Positions 44,415 through 52,395 of a stretch of 64,000 bases of DNA are shown here, in pieces. Each line of letters opens with the position of its first letter. Position 1 is the first letter of the stretch. Under the pieces are notes generated by a model. The model did not search any database. It saw only the letters and a list, made by a program, of their open reading frames with translations, and was not told the DNA's origin. Both the position numbers and the translations under genes were made by a program. Origin of the DNA: JAAXHB01 sp965214945 (GTDB lineage: Bacteria > Actinomycetota > Acidimicrobiia > Acidimicrobiales > Aldehydirespiratoraceae); assembly GCA_965214945.1 (NCBI GenBank), contig OZ244029.1:2108001-2172000 (forward strand), read 5' to 3'.

Positions 44415-45401
44415 TCACTCCGAGGGTGAGACTTCGAGTACGATCTTCCCGGCGTTCAGGTTGGCCTCCATGCGCCGATGGGCGTCGGCTACATCGGCCA
44501 GCCGAAAGCTGCTGTCGATCACCGGGGCGACCGCGCCGGTGGCCACGTGGGGCAGCATCTGGGCCGCGAACTCCAAGGTGACAGCGATCTTCTCTTCCAG
44601 GGGCCGGGCCCGCAGCGTGGTGCCGATCAGCGCGGCCCGGCGGGCCATGAGCACCGCCGGGTTGAACGGCACCTCCTTGCCGGCCAGCACCCCCACCTGG
44701 ATGATGCGGCCTCGCGTGCGCAGGCAGGCCACGTTTCGGGGCAGGTAGTCGCCGCCGACGACGTCGAGCACAACATCCACACCCGCGCCCTCGGTGACGT
44801 CGCGCACCACAGCCACAAAGTCCTGGGCCTTATAGTCGATCACCGCGTCGGCGCCCAGAGAGCGACACACACGGTGCTTGCCAGCCGAGGCCGTGACCGC
44901 GATGCGAGCCCCGATTGCCTTAGCGATGGCGATGGCCGCGGTGCCAACACCGGACGCTCCGGCATGCACCAGCGCCCAACGCCCCGAGGTGAGCCCTCCC
45001 TGGCGCACCAGTGCATCCCAAGCGGTGATGAACACCTCGGAGAAGGCTCCCGCCGATAACAACGGCAGCGCCTCGGGCACGGCCATGGCCTGACGCTCGT
45101 GCACCGAGACGCGCTCGGCGTAACCGCCGCCCCCGACGATGCCCATCACGGCGTCGCCCACCGCATGCTGGCGCACCCGCTGTCCCGCTGCTGCCACCCG
45201 GCCCGCGAACTCCAGACCGGGTATCTCCTGCGCCATGGCCGGGCCGGGATACAAGCCTCGACGCTGCAGAAGGTCGGCCCGGTTGACCGACGTCGACGTC
45301 ACGTCCACCAGCACCTCCTCGGGGCCCATGACGGGGTCGGGCACGTCCCGAACGGCCAGTACCTCCGGCCCACCCTTATCGGTGATGACTACAGCGCGCA
45401 T
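44415..45401 (-). CDS. NADPH:quinone oxidoreductase (zinc-free MDR, PIG3 type)
   Basis: 328 residues of the medium-chain dehydrogenase fold. N-terminus MRAVVITDKGGPEVLAVRDV; the cofactor motif is HAGASGVGTAAIAIAKAIGA; SVNRADLLQRRGLYPGP and IPGLEFAGRV are typical of PIG3/quinone oxidoreductases. Structural zinc cysteines are absent, as expected for this branch. It reduces quinones or enones with NADPH. Start ATG 45401. It is convergent with gltA and shares strand with aceK (161 bp upstream), without sign of being one operon. Confidence 0.9.
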   Translation of the reverse strand: MRAVVITDKGGPEVLAVRDVPDPVMGPEEVLVDVTSTSVNRADLLQRRGLYPGPAMAQEIPGLEFAGRVAAAGQRVRQHAVGDAVMGIVGGGGYAERVSVHERQAMAVPEALPLLSAGAFSEVFITAWDALVRQGGLTSGRWALVHAGASGVGTAAIAIAKAIGARIAVTASAGKHRVCRSLGADAVIDYKAQDFVAVVRDVTEGAGVDVVLDVVGGDYLPRNVACLRTRGRIIQVGVLAGKEVPFNPAVLMARRAALIGTTLRARPLEEKIAVTLEFAAQMLPHVATGAVAPVIDSSFRLADVADAHRRMEANLNAGKIVLEVSPSE

Positions 45402-45562
45402 CCGTCCTCCGTGACTGCCTGCCCGTGACCGGCCGAGTGCTCGGGTTCAGTCGACCCCGCTACAGAGTGCCAAGCCAAGACAACTCTAAAGAGTGGGCAG
45501 ACCCGTCCGCTTTGCGGATCCGTCCACACTGGCGGAAAATACGCCGACACCAACAGGCCGTT

Positions 45563-47326
45563 TCACATCCGGCGCGCACCACTGTGAGGCAGGCGCATTG
45601 ATTGGTGGTAGGGGTAGAACTCAGGAACCTCCCCGGACTCCTGACGCTCCTGCATGCGCTTCCAGAACTCAAGGGTTACCAGCTCCGGGTGGTGCCTCTC
45701 AACCACCTCACCCAGAACCGCCGGATACCGCAAAAAGGTGGTGAACTCCTCGGGGAACACGTCGTTGCTGGCCACCGAGAACCACGGCTCGTCCAAGAAC
45801 TCATCATCTTCATAACGTGCCTTCGGCATCGCCCGGAAGTTCATCTCCGACAGCAGCGCCAGCTCATCGTAGTCGTAGAAGACCACGTTGCCAAGCCGAG
45901 TGACTCCGAAGTTCTTGGGGAACAGGTCGCCAGGAAAGATATTGGCAGCAGCGAGATCTTTGATGGCGTTCCCGTAGTCGATGGCCGCCTCATACGCTCG
46001 CTCTGGCGCCATCTCATTAAGATACAAATCTAACGGGTAAACCTGACGTTCAGTGTACACATGGCCGAGAACGACCTCGTCACGCGTCACCACGACCGTG
46101 CGGGAGCACTCCCGTCTGAGTTCGTCGAGCAGCTCCTCGTCGAAACGGTCTCGGGCGAATGTGAGGTTCTCGAACTCTTGCGCGTCGACGAGCCGACCGA
46201 CCCGGTCGTATCCGAATACCAGCGTGTAACGCTGCTTCACTCCCTCCGGTGTGGTCTTCTTGACGGGCGGAAAACGGTCCTTTATTACCTTGAAGACCAC
46301 ATCGAATGATGGCAGAGCGAACACTGCCATTACCATCCCAGCCGCGCCGCGAGTGCGCTCAAACCGGCTGTTGGAATGCTCCATATGTCGGAACAGAGCT
46401 CTAAACAGGTTAGTCTTGCCGTGCTGCGAGTAGCCGAGCGAAGTGTAGAGTTCCGCGACCGGCTTAACTGGGAGCATTGATTTCAGAAATGAGATCACCG
46501 CGGCGGGCTTGCAGCTCATCACGTGCATGTAGGAGCGCGCATAGCTGAACAGCCGGCTGGTAGCGGTCTCTGCCAGCAACACCGCGTCGACGCGGATGCC
46601 GCTCGCATCGTGAACGATGGGGAGGATGCACGGCGACACCCGGTTGAGCCAGCGCATCCGGCCCACGAGGTAGGCGCCCCGGTTGCGGTAGAAAACGGGC
46701 TTGAGCACATCGATTGAGTCGAGCCCCAGCCACGATCCCTTTAGATACTCGTCGATGCGACGGGCTATCAGCCGGGCATCGCGAGGCAGATCGGCGAAGT
46801 GGTCTCCCAGCGGACACTGCTGAAGAATCTCGCGAATCGTGGCCTCGGCGCTATCGCGCACCTCGCCCTCACGCACCTCAAAGGAGCGGTATTCGCCTGT
46901 CTCGGCGTCATCGGCGGGAAGCGCGACCGGCCCCAGCCAGAGGAACTCCATCTCCTCGTCGACACCCACGATGTTGAACAGCCGCCGGGTGACGGAGTTG
47001 TAGAAGGTCTCCGCGATCTCCATGTCGCCTCGCTCCGACACTCGCGCCACGTATCGCTGTTGCACGCCGATCCAGGTTTGGCGGGCACACTCTGCGCCCG
47101 GCAGCAGACGCCGGCAGCTCTCCACCGTGTCGAGAACCTCTCTGGTGTGCAGCACGAGGCGCTCCCTTGCGTCGCGCTGATGTCCGGTCCAGTCTCGGGC
47201 CAAAAAACGTGACCGCGCTCTTTGTGTAATATCAATGAATAGCGCGTGAAAAGCTACAAAACGGCTGTAAAGGATCTCGGCTAGCCTGTCAGTCACATCC
47301 AGCTGATCAGAGCGTGCTAAGTCCAC
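45563..47326 (-). CDS. aceK: Isocitrate dehydrogenase kinase/phosphatase
   Basis: AceK phosphorylates and dephosphorylates isocitrate dehydrogenase, steering carbon between TCA and glyoxylate cycles. 587 residues from GTG 47326 (E. coli 578). The regulatory half has QRYVARVSERGDMEIAETFYNSVTRRLF. The kinase half has GMVMAVFALPSFDVVFKVIKDRFPP (Lys of VFKVIKD), YGNAIKDLAAANIFPGDLFPKNFGVTR (catalytic loop) and VVFYDYDEL (metal site), then SNDVFPEEFTTFL. These match AceK closely. Two GTG starts (47335, 47326) are possible; a GATAAT box 9 nt before the second favours 47326 as leaderless. The frame stays open upstream through two tRNA genes, which is not coding. Confidence 0.93.
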   Translation of the reverse strand: MDLARSDQLDVTDRLAEILYSRFVAFHALFIDITQRARSRFLARDWTGHQRDARERLVLHTREVLDTVESCRRLLPGAECARQTWIGVQQRYVARVSERGDMEIAETFYNSVTRRLFNIVGVDEEMEFLWLGPVALPADDAETGEYRSFEVREGEVRDSAEATIREILQQCPLGDHFADLPRDARLIARRIDEYLKGSWLGLDSIDVLKPVFYRNRGAYLVGRMRWLNRVSPCILPIVHDASGIRVDAVLLAETATSRLFSYARSYMHVMSCKPAAVISFLKSMLPVKPVAELYTSLGYSQHGKTNLFRALFRHMEHSNSRFERTRGAAGMVMAVFALPSFDVVFKVIKDRFPPVKKTTPEGVKQRYTLVFGYDRVGRLVDAQEFENLTFARDRFDEELLDELRRECSRTVVVTRDEVVLGHVYTERQVYPLDLYLNEMAPERAYEAAIDYGNAIKDLAAANIFPGDLFPKNFGVTRLGNVVFYDYDELALLSEMNFRAMPKARYEDDEFLDEPWFSVASNDVFPEEFTTFLRYPAVLGEVVERHHPELVTLEFWKRMQERQESGEVPEFYPYHQSMRLPHSGARRM

Positions 47327-47335
47327 AACCCGCAC

Positions 47336-47341
47336 ATTATC
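47336..47341 (-). promoter_or_regulatory. Putative -10 box of aceK (GATAAT)
   Basis: GATAAT on the minus strand, 9 nt before the GTG at 47326. It lies about 40 bp past the end of tRNA-Val, so aceK need not depend on read-through from the tRNA genes. Confidence 0.4.
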
Positions 47342-47382
47342 GCTGGACGCTTCGGCGACATGGTCCGCATGGTCCGCAGCAG

Positions 47383-47457
47383 TGGGCCGTAGGGGATTCG
47401 AACCTCTGACCTCCTGCGTGTCGAGCAGGCGCTCTAACCAGGCTGAGCTAACGGCCC
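47383..47457 (-). tRNA. tRNA-Val (anticodon GAC), with unusual C33
   Basis: Acceptor GGGCCGT/ACGGCCC with discriminator A, D arm AGCTCAGCCTGGTTAGAGC, anticodon stem CCTGC/GCAGG with loop TCGACAC, T arm AGAGG-TTCGAAT-CCCCT. The anticodon at positions 34-36 is GAC. Position 33 is C, not the near-universal U, and the T stem has one A-C mismatch (51:63). It follows tRNA-Cys by 29 bp, the order usual in actinobacterial Gly-Cys-Val clusters. Confidence 0.85.
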
Positions 47458-47486
47458 CAGGGCCAACGATCATAGCAGCCGACGCG

Positions 47487-47561
47487 AGCACCGGGCGGGA
47501 TTCGAACCCGCGACTGTACGGCTTTGCAGGCCGTTCCCTTGGTCCGCTCGGGCACCGGTGC
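47487..47561 (-). tRNA. tRNA-Cys (anticodon GCA)
   Basis: Acceptor GCACCGG/CCGGTGC with discriminator U, the identity base of tRNA-Cys; anticodon stem ACGGC/GCCGT with loop CTGCAAA (anticodon GCA); T arm GCGGG-TTCGAAT-CCCGC. All stems pair. CCA not encoded. Confidence 0.93.
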
Positions 47562-47615
47562 CGGGGTTGTGACGATACCGCCGTGATAGCAGCGTGCCGC
47601 GGTATCGCCCTGACG

Positions 47616-47644
47616 CGCAGAGCTATCAACACGCAGAGCTATCA
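47616..47644. repeat. Direct repeat CGCAGAGCTATCA, offset 16 bp
   Basis: Copies at 47616-47628 and 47632-47644, between tRNA-Cys and the end of the PhyH gene. Just upstream, CGATACCG...CGGTATCG forms a loose hairpin. Confidence 0.7.
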
Positions 47645-47667
47645 GGGCAGGGGTCAGCGCCGGCCAA

Positions 47668-48561
47668 TCAGAACGGTATGAGCGGGAAGTACTCGCCGCC
47701 GATCGGGTCTCCCATGTCGAGACCGACCTCCTCGTCGGTGTAGTTGTACTCGTAGCGCGACGCCCCTAGCCAGACTGTTCCGTCGCCCGCGTAGCGGATC
47801 ACGATCGTCCGCCGCGGCAGCTCGGTGTTGTTCGGCCCGGAGGAGTGCCACACCAGAGACGAGTGAAACGACACCTCTCCGGCCCTCAGCGAGATCGTGT
47901 CGATCTTGAGCCCCATCTCGGCCGGGTCGCAGATCGGCTTCACGGTGCTGGGCCTCTGGTCGTGCAGGTACGGAGTCCCCGTGCCGAACGCCACGGGGAG
48001 CCGCTCGCCGGTCAGATGGCTTCCAACAGCCATTGACATGGCGCCGTTTTCGGCGTCGGTGTCGTCGAGTGCGATCCAGGCGGTGACTGCGTTCGGCTGC
48101 GCCAGAGGCCAGTAGGGCCAGTCCTGATGCCAGCGGAGCTCCCCTTGAGATTGCGGCCTCTTCCACAGGGCGTTGTCCTCCAGGAGCCGCACCGCGGGCG
48201 TTCCGATCAGTTGCGCGGCCCAGCGGGCCAGCCGTGGCTCGAAGATGAACTTGCGCACGCGTGGCTCCACACGCCAAAGATTGAACAGAAACCCGACCCG
48301 GGGCTGCTCAGCGCCCGTTTTGGCAGGCCGCTGTGCCATCTCGGAGACGACATCGGGGGAGCCGGCATCGGGCTCATCGGGCCACAAGTGCGGGTCCAGC
48401 AGGTCGTACAGGCGGCCTTCGGGCTGCTCCGCAACGGTGACTTCGTCCACAAGCTCGCGCATCTCGGCGACGTCCGCGTCATCAAAAACCAGACCCGGAA
48501 GCACGTAGCCCCGCTCATAGAACTCAAGGATCTCCGATCCCCGCAGCAGGCTTCGGCGCAT
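47668..48561 (-). CDS. Phytanoyl-CoA dioxygenase (PhyH) family protein
   Basis: 297 residues of the Fe(II)/2-oxoglutarate-dependent PhyH family. Iron ligands: H-x-D in RWHQDWPYW and the distal His in SFHSSLVWHSSGPNNT, followed by the 2-oxoglutarate Arg in RRTIVIRY. AENGAMSMAVGSH is the usual loop after HxD (NG.L.v.PGSH). The family hydroxylates acyl-CoAs, ectoine and small natural products; the substrate is unknown. ATG 48561 is divergent from the cupin gene with 22 bp between, so the two share a promoter core. Confidence 0.9.
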   Translation of the reverse strand: MRRSLLRGSEILEFYERGYVLPGLVFDDADVAEMRELVDEVTVAEQPEGRLYDLLDPHLWPDEPDAGSPDVVSEMAQRPAKTGAEQPRVGFLFNLWRVEPRVRKFIFEPRLARWAAQLIGTPAVRLLEDNALWKRPQSQGELRWHQDWPYWPLAQPNAVTAWIALDDTDAENGAMSMAVGSHLTGERLPVAFGTGTPYLHDQRPSTVKPICDPAEMGLKIDTISLRAGEVSFHSSLVWHSSGPNNTELPRRTIVIRYAGDGTVWLGASRYEYNYTDEEVGLDMGDPIGGEYFPLIPF

Positions 48562-48571
48562 TCTTAGATGT

Positions 48572-48577
48572 TATAGT
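48572..48577 (+). promoter_or_regulatory. -10 box (TATAGT) in the PhyH/cupin intergenic gap
   Basis: TATAGT ends 6 nt before the cupin GTG at 48584, as in other leaderless genes here. The reverse strand of the same bases reads ACTATAAC, a possible -10 for the divergent PhyH gene, so one core may serve both. Confidence 0.45.
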
Positions 48578-48583
48578 GCCGAC

Positions 48584-48994
48584 GTGGTGCGGGAATACGT
48601 CGTGAGGGCCGACACCACCGAACCGGGCGATTGGTCCGGCACCGCATTCGAGCATCTTGACATCCGCTCGCTCGTCACCGAGGATCGACAGCAGTCCGAG
48701 CAGGTCATGGTCGGCCAGACCATTTACCCGCCCGGCGAGACGCACGAACACCACCTGCATCCCGACGCGGAGGAGGTCGTGATCGTGACCTCGGGGAGCG
48801 GCTGGCACCGGGTGGGCTCTGAGTACTACGACATTCGCGCTGGCGACGTCGTCTTCGTACCCGCCAATGCGGCGCACTCCGCCGGTGCCGACGAGGGCGA
48901 AGAGCCGATGGTGATCATCTGGGTGCTGGGAGGCGCTTCCTCACTCGAAAAGGCGGGATATCTGGCGGTTCCGGAACTGCCACGGAATCCTTGA
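48584..48994 (+). CDS. Small single-domain cupin
   Basis: 136 residues with one cupin barrel. Motif 1 reads PPGETHEHHLHPDAEEVVIVTSG (H-x-H, E metal ligands), motif 2 reads DIRAGDVVFVPANAAHSAG (final His ligand). It could be an isomerase, dioxygenase or sensor for a small acid. The GTG start lies 6 nt past a -10 box. Its stop overlaps the amidase TTG by 4 nt, giving an operon cupin-amidase-hydrolase. Confidence 0.85.
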   Translation: MVREYVVRADTTEPGDWSGTAFEHLDIRSLVTEDRQQSEQVMVGQTIYPPGETHEHHLHPDAEEVVIVTSGSGWHRVGSEYYDIRAGDVVFVPANAAHSAGADEGEEPMVIIWVLGGASSLEKAGYLAVPELPRNP

Positions 48995-50463
48995 GCGAGC
49001 TCTGGCGGCTGAGCGCAGGTGCGCTGGCCAGCCATTTTGCCTCAGGCCAGGCGAGCCCGCTGGAGGCTCTCGACTCGGCCCTGGAGCGCATAGCCAAGCT
49101 GGACGGCTCGGTGGGTGCCTTCTCATGTGTGCTCACCGAGGAGAGCCGAGCCAGCGCATCGCAGCTGACTGAGGAGCTGGCGAACGGCCATTGCCGGGGA
49201 CCGCTGCACGGCGTGCCGGTTGCCGTGAAGGAGCTGTTCAACGTACGCGGCGCGCCAGCCGACTATGGGTCGGACGCGCTGGCCGGCGCGCTGGCCGGCA
49301 CCGACGCCGAGCTTGTGCGGCGCCTTCGCCGCGCCGGGGCGGTGATCGTCGGCACCACTAGGTCGCACGAGTTCGGCTGGGGCATCACAACTCAGCACCA
49401 GAGCCGGCCCTGCACCGCCAACCCATGGGATCTTCGCCGAGTGCCCGGCGGGTCGAGTGGGGGCTCCGGCGCCGCGGTCGCCGCTGGGATGGTCCCGATC
49501 GCCGTCGGCAGCGACACCGGAGGATCGATCAGGATCCCGGCGGCATTCTGTGGCGTCACGGGTCTTAAGCCCGCCTTCGGCAGCGTCGGACGCAGCGGGG
49601 GCGTGGCCCTAGCGCCGTCCTTCGACACTCCGGGCGCGCTCGCACGGACGATTGAAGACGCCGCCGCGTTGGTCGCCGCTATGAGCGGCCCAGACAGCGG
49701 CGATCCCGACACGGCCGCCAGCAGACGCTGGAGACTCAGCTGTCGGACACTCCTCAGGCACTCCCTCGACGGCGTCCGTGTGGCGACAGCGGCCGCGCTG
49801 ACCGACATGCGTTTGGACTCCGGCGTCTCGGCCGCGTACCGCCGGGTGCTCGCTGCCCTAGAGCGGCTTGGCGCCGAGCTCGTCGAGGTGGACCTCCCCG
49901 CTGCGTCGGCGATCCTCGAGGCTTTCATACCCATTCAGATGGCAGAGGTGCATCATGTGCACTCCAGGACGCTCAAGCTCTTCCCGGGGCATGCGCACAA
50001 GTACGGCGACGACGTGCGATCCCGGCTGGAGGCGGCTGCGGCGGTCTCGGTGGGCGATTACCTGTCTGCGCAACAGCGGCGGCGCCACTTCGCCGCTGCG
50101 TTCGACCGGCAGTTGCGGCACGTCGACGCGCTGATAAGCCCAATATCGGCGGTCAGCCCGAGCCTGGCAGCCAGCAGCGATGAGGCCCGGCTGAATGGCC
50201 AACCCCGACTGTTGCGCGATGTGGTGCTGCCCTTCACCGTCCCGCAGAACATGACAGGCCTGCCGGCCGGCATAGTGCGCGCCGGTTTTGACACCGACGG
50301 ATTGCCCGTCGGGGTGCAGCTCTGCGCATCTCGATACCGGATCAACACCGTGGTAGCGCTCACCGCGACCCTTCAGACAGCGCTCGGGCCCATCGAACCG
50401 GCACCCGAGCCCGACGCCGAACACGACCGAGCAGGAGAAGGCAATGCCCCTGGCCCAGGCTGA
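48991..50463 (+). CDS. Amidase-signature family amidohydrolase
   Basis: 490 residues. Triad: Lys in GVPVAVKELFNVRG, cis-Ser in VPGGSSGGSGAAV, and Ser in GSDTGGSIRIPAAFCG (the classic GSDTGGSIR). TTG start at 48991 overlaps the cupin stop (TTGA) and gives LWRLSAGALASHFA, the normal N-terminus. It cleaves an amide, carbamate or ureide of unknown identity; with the cupin and the alpha/beta hydrolase it looks like a short catabolic route. Its end overlaps the next gene by 20 bp. Confidence 0.9.
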   Translation: MSELWRLSAGALASHFASGQASPLEALDSALERIAKLDGSVGAFSCVLTEESRASASQLTEELANGHCRGPLHGVPVAVKELFNVRGAPADYGSDALAGALAGTDAELVRRLRRAGAVIVGTTRSHEFGWGITTQHQSRPCTANPWDLRRVPGGSSGGSGAAVAAGMVPIAVGSDTGGSIRIPAAFCGVTGLKPAFGSVGRSGGVALAPSFDTPGALARTIEDAAALVAAMSGPDSGDPDTAASRRWRLSCRTLLRHSLDGVRVATAAALTDMRLDSGVSAAYRRVLAALERLGAELVEVDLPAASAILEAFIPIQMAEVHHVHSRTLKLFPGHAHKYGDDVRSRLEAAAAVSVGDYLSAQQRRRHFAAAFDRQLRHVDALISPISAVSPSLAASSDEARLNGQPRLLRDVVLPFTVPQNMTGLPAGIVRAGFDTDGLPVGVQLCASRYRINTVVALTATLQTALGPIEPAPEPDAEHDRAGEGNAPGPG

Positions 50464-51256
50464 AGACATCAGCATCTACTACGAGTGGCACGGCGAGAGG
50501 CGCTCAGACGGAACGGACACGCCGGTGCTGTTCATCCGCGGAACAGGCGCCGACGGCACCCGATGGATGCCTCAAGTCAACGCGTACAAGGCCGAGGTGC
50601 CCTGCGTGATCTTCGACGGCCGGGGAGTCGGGCGCACCGACACCACGCTGCCGCCTTACACCGTGAAACAGATGGCCGGCGACACGCTTCGCCTGATGGA
50701 CAGTCTCGGCATCGTCTCGGCTCACGTGTCGGGCTCCTCGCTGGGCGGAGCGATAGGGCTGCATATGGCGGTCCACGCTCCTGAGCGCGTCCGCACGCTG
50801 CAGCTTCATTCAAGTTGGCTGGCCACCCGCGGGTTCGCGGAGTTCTCGCTCGGGCTTCTCAAGGACATCCTCGTCGCCGGAGGCACCGACTTCTATTACA
50901 AGGCGACCCTTCCGCTGCTGTTCAGCCCTTCATACATGATGGAGAACTTCGACGGCCTGATGCAGATCCTCGCGCATATGCAGGCCAACCCGGCGACGCT
51001 GGACGGCCTGACCGGCCAGATCGACGCCAACCTCAGCTACGACCTCAGCTCCGAGGCGACGCGGGTACGGGCCCCGACGCTGATCACGGTGGGCGAACTC
51101 GACTACGTGCTGCCGGTGTCGTGCTCACGCGAGCTGCACGAAGCCATCAGCGGCTCAGAGCTGGTGATATTCCCTGGCTGCGGTCATCTGGTGACGATGG
51201 AGAACTCCGAGCGCTTCAACCGCGTGACGCTCGACTGGCTGCGCAAACATCTCTGA
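50444..51256 (+). CDS. Alpha/beta-fold hydrolase
   Basis: 270 residues. The nucleophile elbow is GSSLGG (Ser 99), the acid is Asp in VGELDYVLPV and the His is in FPGCGHLVTMEN. The oxyanion region is FIRGTGADG. This matches 3-oxoadipate enol-lactonase/BioH-like esterases in size and order, but the substrate cannot be assigned. It is translationally coupled to the amidase (20-bp overlap); a GGAG-containing ribosome binding site precedes ATG 50444. Confidence 0.9.
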   Translation: MPLAQAEDISIYYEWHGERRSDGTDTPVLFIRGTGADGTRWMPQVNAYKAEVPCVIFDGRGVGRTDTTLPPYTVKQMAGDTLRLMDSLGIVSAHVSGSSLGGAIGLHMAVHAPERVRTLQLHSSWLATRGFAEFSLGLLKDILVAGGTDFYYKATLPLLFSPSYMMENFDGLMQILAHMQANPATLDGLTGQIDANLSYDLSSEATRVRAPTLITVGELDYVLPVSCSRELHEAISGSELVIFPGCGHLVTMENSERFNRVTLDWLRKHL

Positions 51257-51266
51257 GGGTGTCGGC

Positions 51267-52022
51267 TTAGGCGCGCAGAGCGCCGTCGAGCACAATCGAA
51301 GCCCCGGTCATGTACAACGGCGCGTCGAGGGCGAGGTATGCCACAGTTGAGGCCACTTCTCCGGGCTCGGCCTTGCGTCCCATCGGCACGTTCGCGGCGA
51401 CGTCGGGCCTGCTACCTGTGGCCGCCTGCTTTTGGCTGAGAATTCTTTGGAGCATCGGCGAGTCGACATATCCGGGGCACACCGCGTTCACGGCGATTTC
51501 ATGAGGGCCGAGTTCCCTGGCCAGCGAGCGTGTCAGACCCACAACTGCGTGCTTGGATGCGTGATACGCACTCGCCAGAGCGCCGCCCGCCAGGCCAGCG
51601 CCCGAGGCGATGTTGATCACCCGACCACGGCGGCGCTGCTTCATGCCGGGCACAACCGACCGGCACACCCAGAACATGCTCATGACGTTCACGTCGAATA
51701 CATGCCGCACCGACGCAGGCGTGAGCTGCTCGACGGGAGCGATCTGGCCTTCAGTTCCCGCGGCGTTGACAACGACGTCGAGCCGTCCGAAGCGGTCGAG
51801 CACTTCGCGCACCAGGCGGTCGGCGGCCGCAGGATCGCTCACGTCAGCGGCAAAGGCGACCGCGGCCCCCTGGTCGAGGCGGCCGCATACCCGCTCCAGC
51901 GACTTTTTGTCGATGTCGTTGAGAGCCAGCGCGCAGGAGCGCTCGCTGAGCGCGACGGCGATCTGCGAGCCGAGGTGACCGCCGGCGCCAGTCACCAAGA
52001 CGCGAAGGGGTGACGACTTCAC
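51267..52022 (-). CDS. SDR-family oxidoreductase
   Basis: Classical short-chain dehydrogenase, 251 residues from GTG 52022. Cofactor motif TGAGGHLGSQIA, NAAG (VVNAAGTEG), the catalytic Ser in NIASGAG, and Y-x3-K in YHASKHAVVGLTRSLA; it ends with the usual PxxY...TG.xIxLDG. GTG 52022 has a GAGG ribosome binding site; ATG 52037 would add 5 residues without one. Convergent with the alpha/beta hydrolase gene. Substrate unknown; likely a secondary alcohol or 3-hydroxyacyl compound. Confidence 0.88.
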   Translation of the reverse strand: MKSSPLRVLVTGAGGHLGSQIAVALSERSCALALNDIDKKSLERVCGRLDQGAAVAFAADVSDPAAADRLVREVLDRFGRLDVVVNAAGTEGQIAPVEQLTPASVRHVFDVNVMSMFWVCRSVVPGMKQRRRGRVINIASGAGLAGGALASAYHASKHAVVGLTRSLARELGPHEIAVNAVCPGYVDSPMLQRILSQKQAATGSRPDVAANVPMGRKAEPGEVASTVAYLALDAPLYMTGASIVLDGALRA

Positions 52023-52068
52023 CGACACCTCACGCATCGACCGAGCGCCGGCCGGCCCCGCGGCGCCC

Positions 52069-52175
52069 CGCCGTAAGCGGGCCGCCCCGCTGCTTCGCTG
52101 GACGCGACGATGGAACTCTGGAAGCAACCGGTCGCGGTGCCGCCGTAAGCGGGCAGCCCCGCTGCTTCGCTGGAC
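52069..52175. repeat. 35-bp direct repeat, offset 72 bp
   Basis: Copies 52069-52103 and 52141-52175 differ at one base. Each includes GCGGG...CCCGC, able to form a short hairpin, and ends in GCTTCGCTGGAC. They lie just upstream of the minus-strand SDR start. Confidence 0.9.
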
Positions 52176-52257
52176 AGCTCATCAGCAGGACCGTACTGGA
52201 CGTACCCGGGCCCACCTTCTGCGTGACCCGCCCGCTGCGCCGCAACTCAGCGTTGAT

Positions 52258-52361
52258 TTGCGTCAGCTAGCAGCACAGCATCATCACTCAGCGGCGCCAA
52301 CGCAGGAATGTTCACCGAGTGCCACGCTGAACTTGCGTCAGCTAGCGATGCGGTATCATCA
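52258..52361 (+). promoter_or_regulatory. Duplicated promoter-like segment upstream of the amidohydrolase operon
   Basis: TTGCGTCAGCTAGC occurs at 52258 and 52333 (offset 75 bp), each followed by a diverged spacer and a CATCATCA or TATCATCA end. In the second copy TTGCGT and TATCAT are 15 bp apart; in the first the second hexamer is decayed (CATCAT). The second copy, ending 35 bp before ATG 52396, is the likely promoter. Confidence 0.6.
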
Positions 52362-52395
52362 TGGCGTGAGATGCGGGCCGGGGCGAGCTTCCTGA

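Larger units (their letters stand above)
52038..52395. other. Roughly 360-bp gene-free region with two families of direct repeats
   Basis: Contains the pairs at 52069/52141 and 52258/52333 listed separately. It sits between the divergent SDR and amidohydrolase genes. No credible coding frame is seen. Confidence 0.75.

Noticed and set aside
47327..47632. N-terminal extension of AceK
   Set aside because: The frame runs through two tRNA genes and has no similarity to AceK; the protein is already full length from 47326.
52069..52361. Insertion-sequence remnant or attachment site
   Set aside because: Repeats are direct, short and non-terminal; no transposase or integrase trace on either strand.
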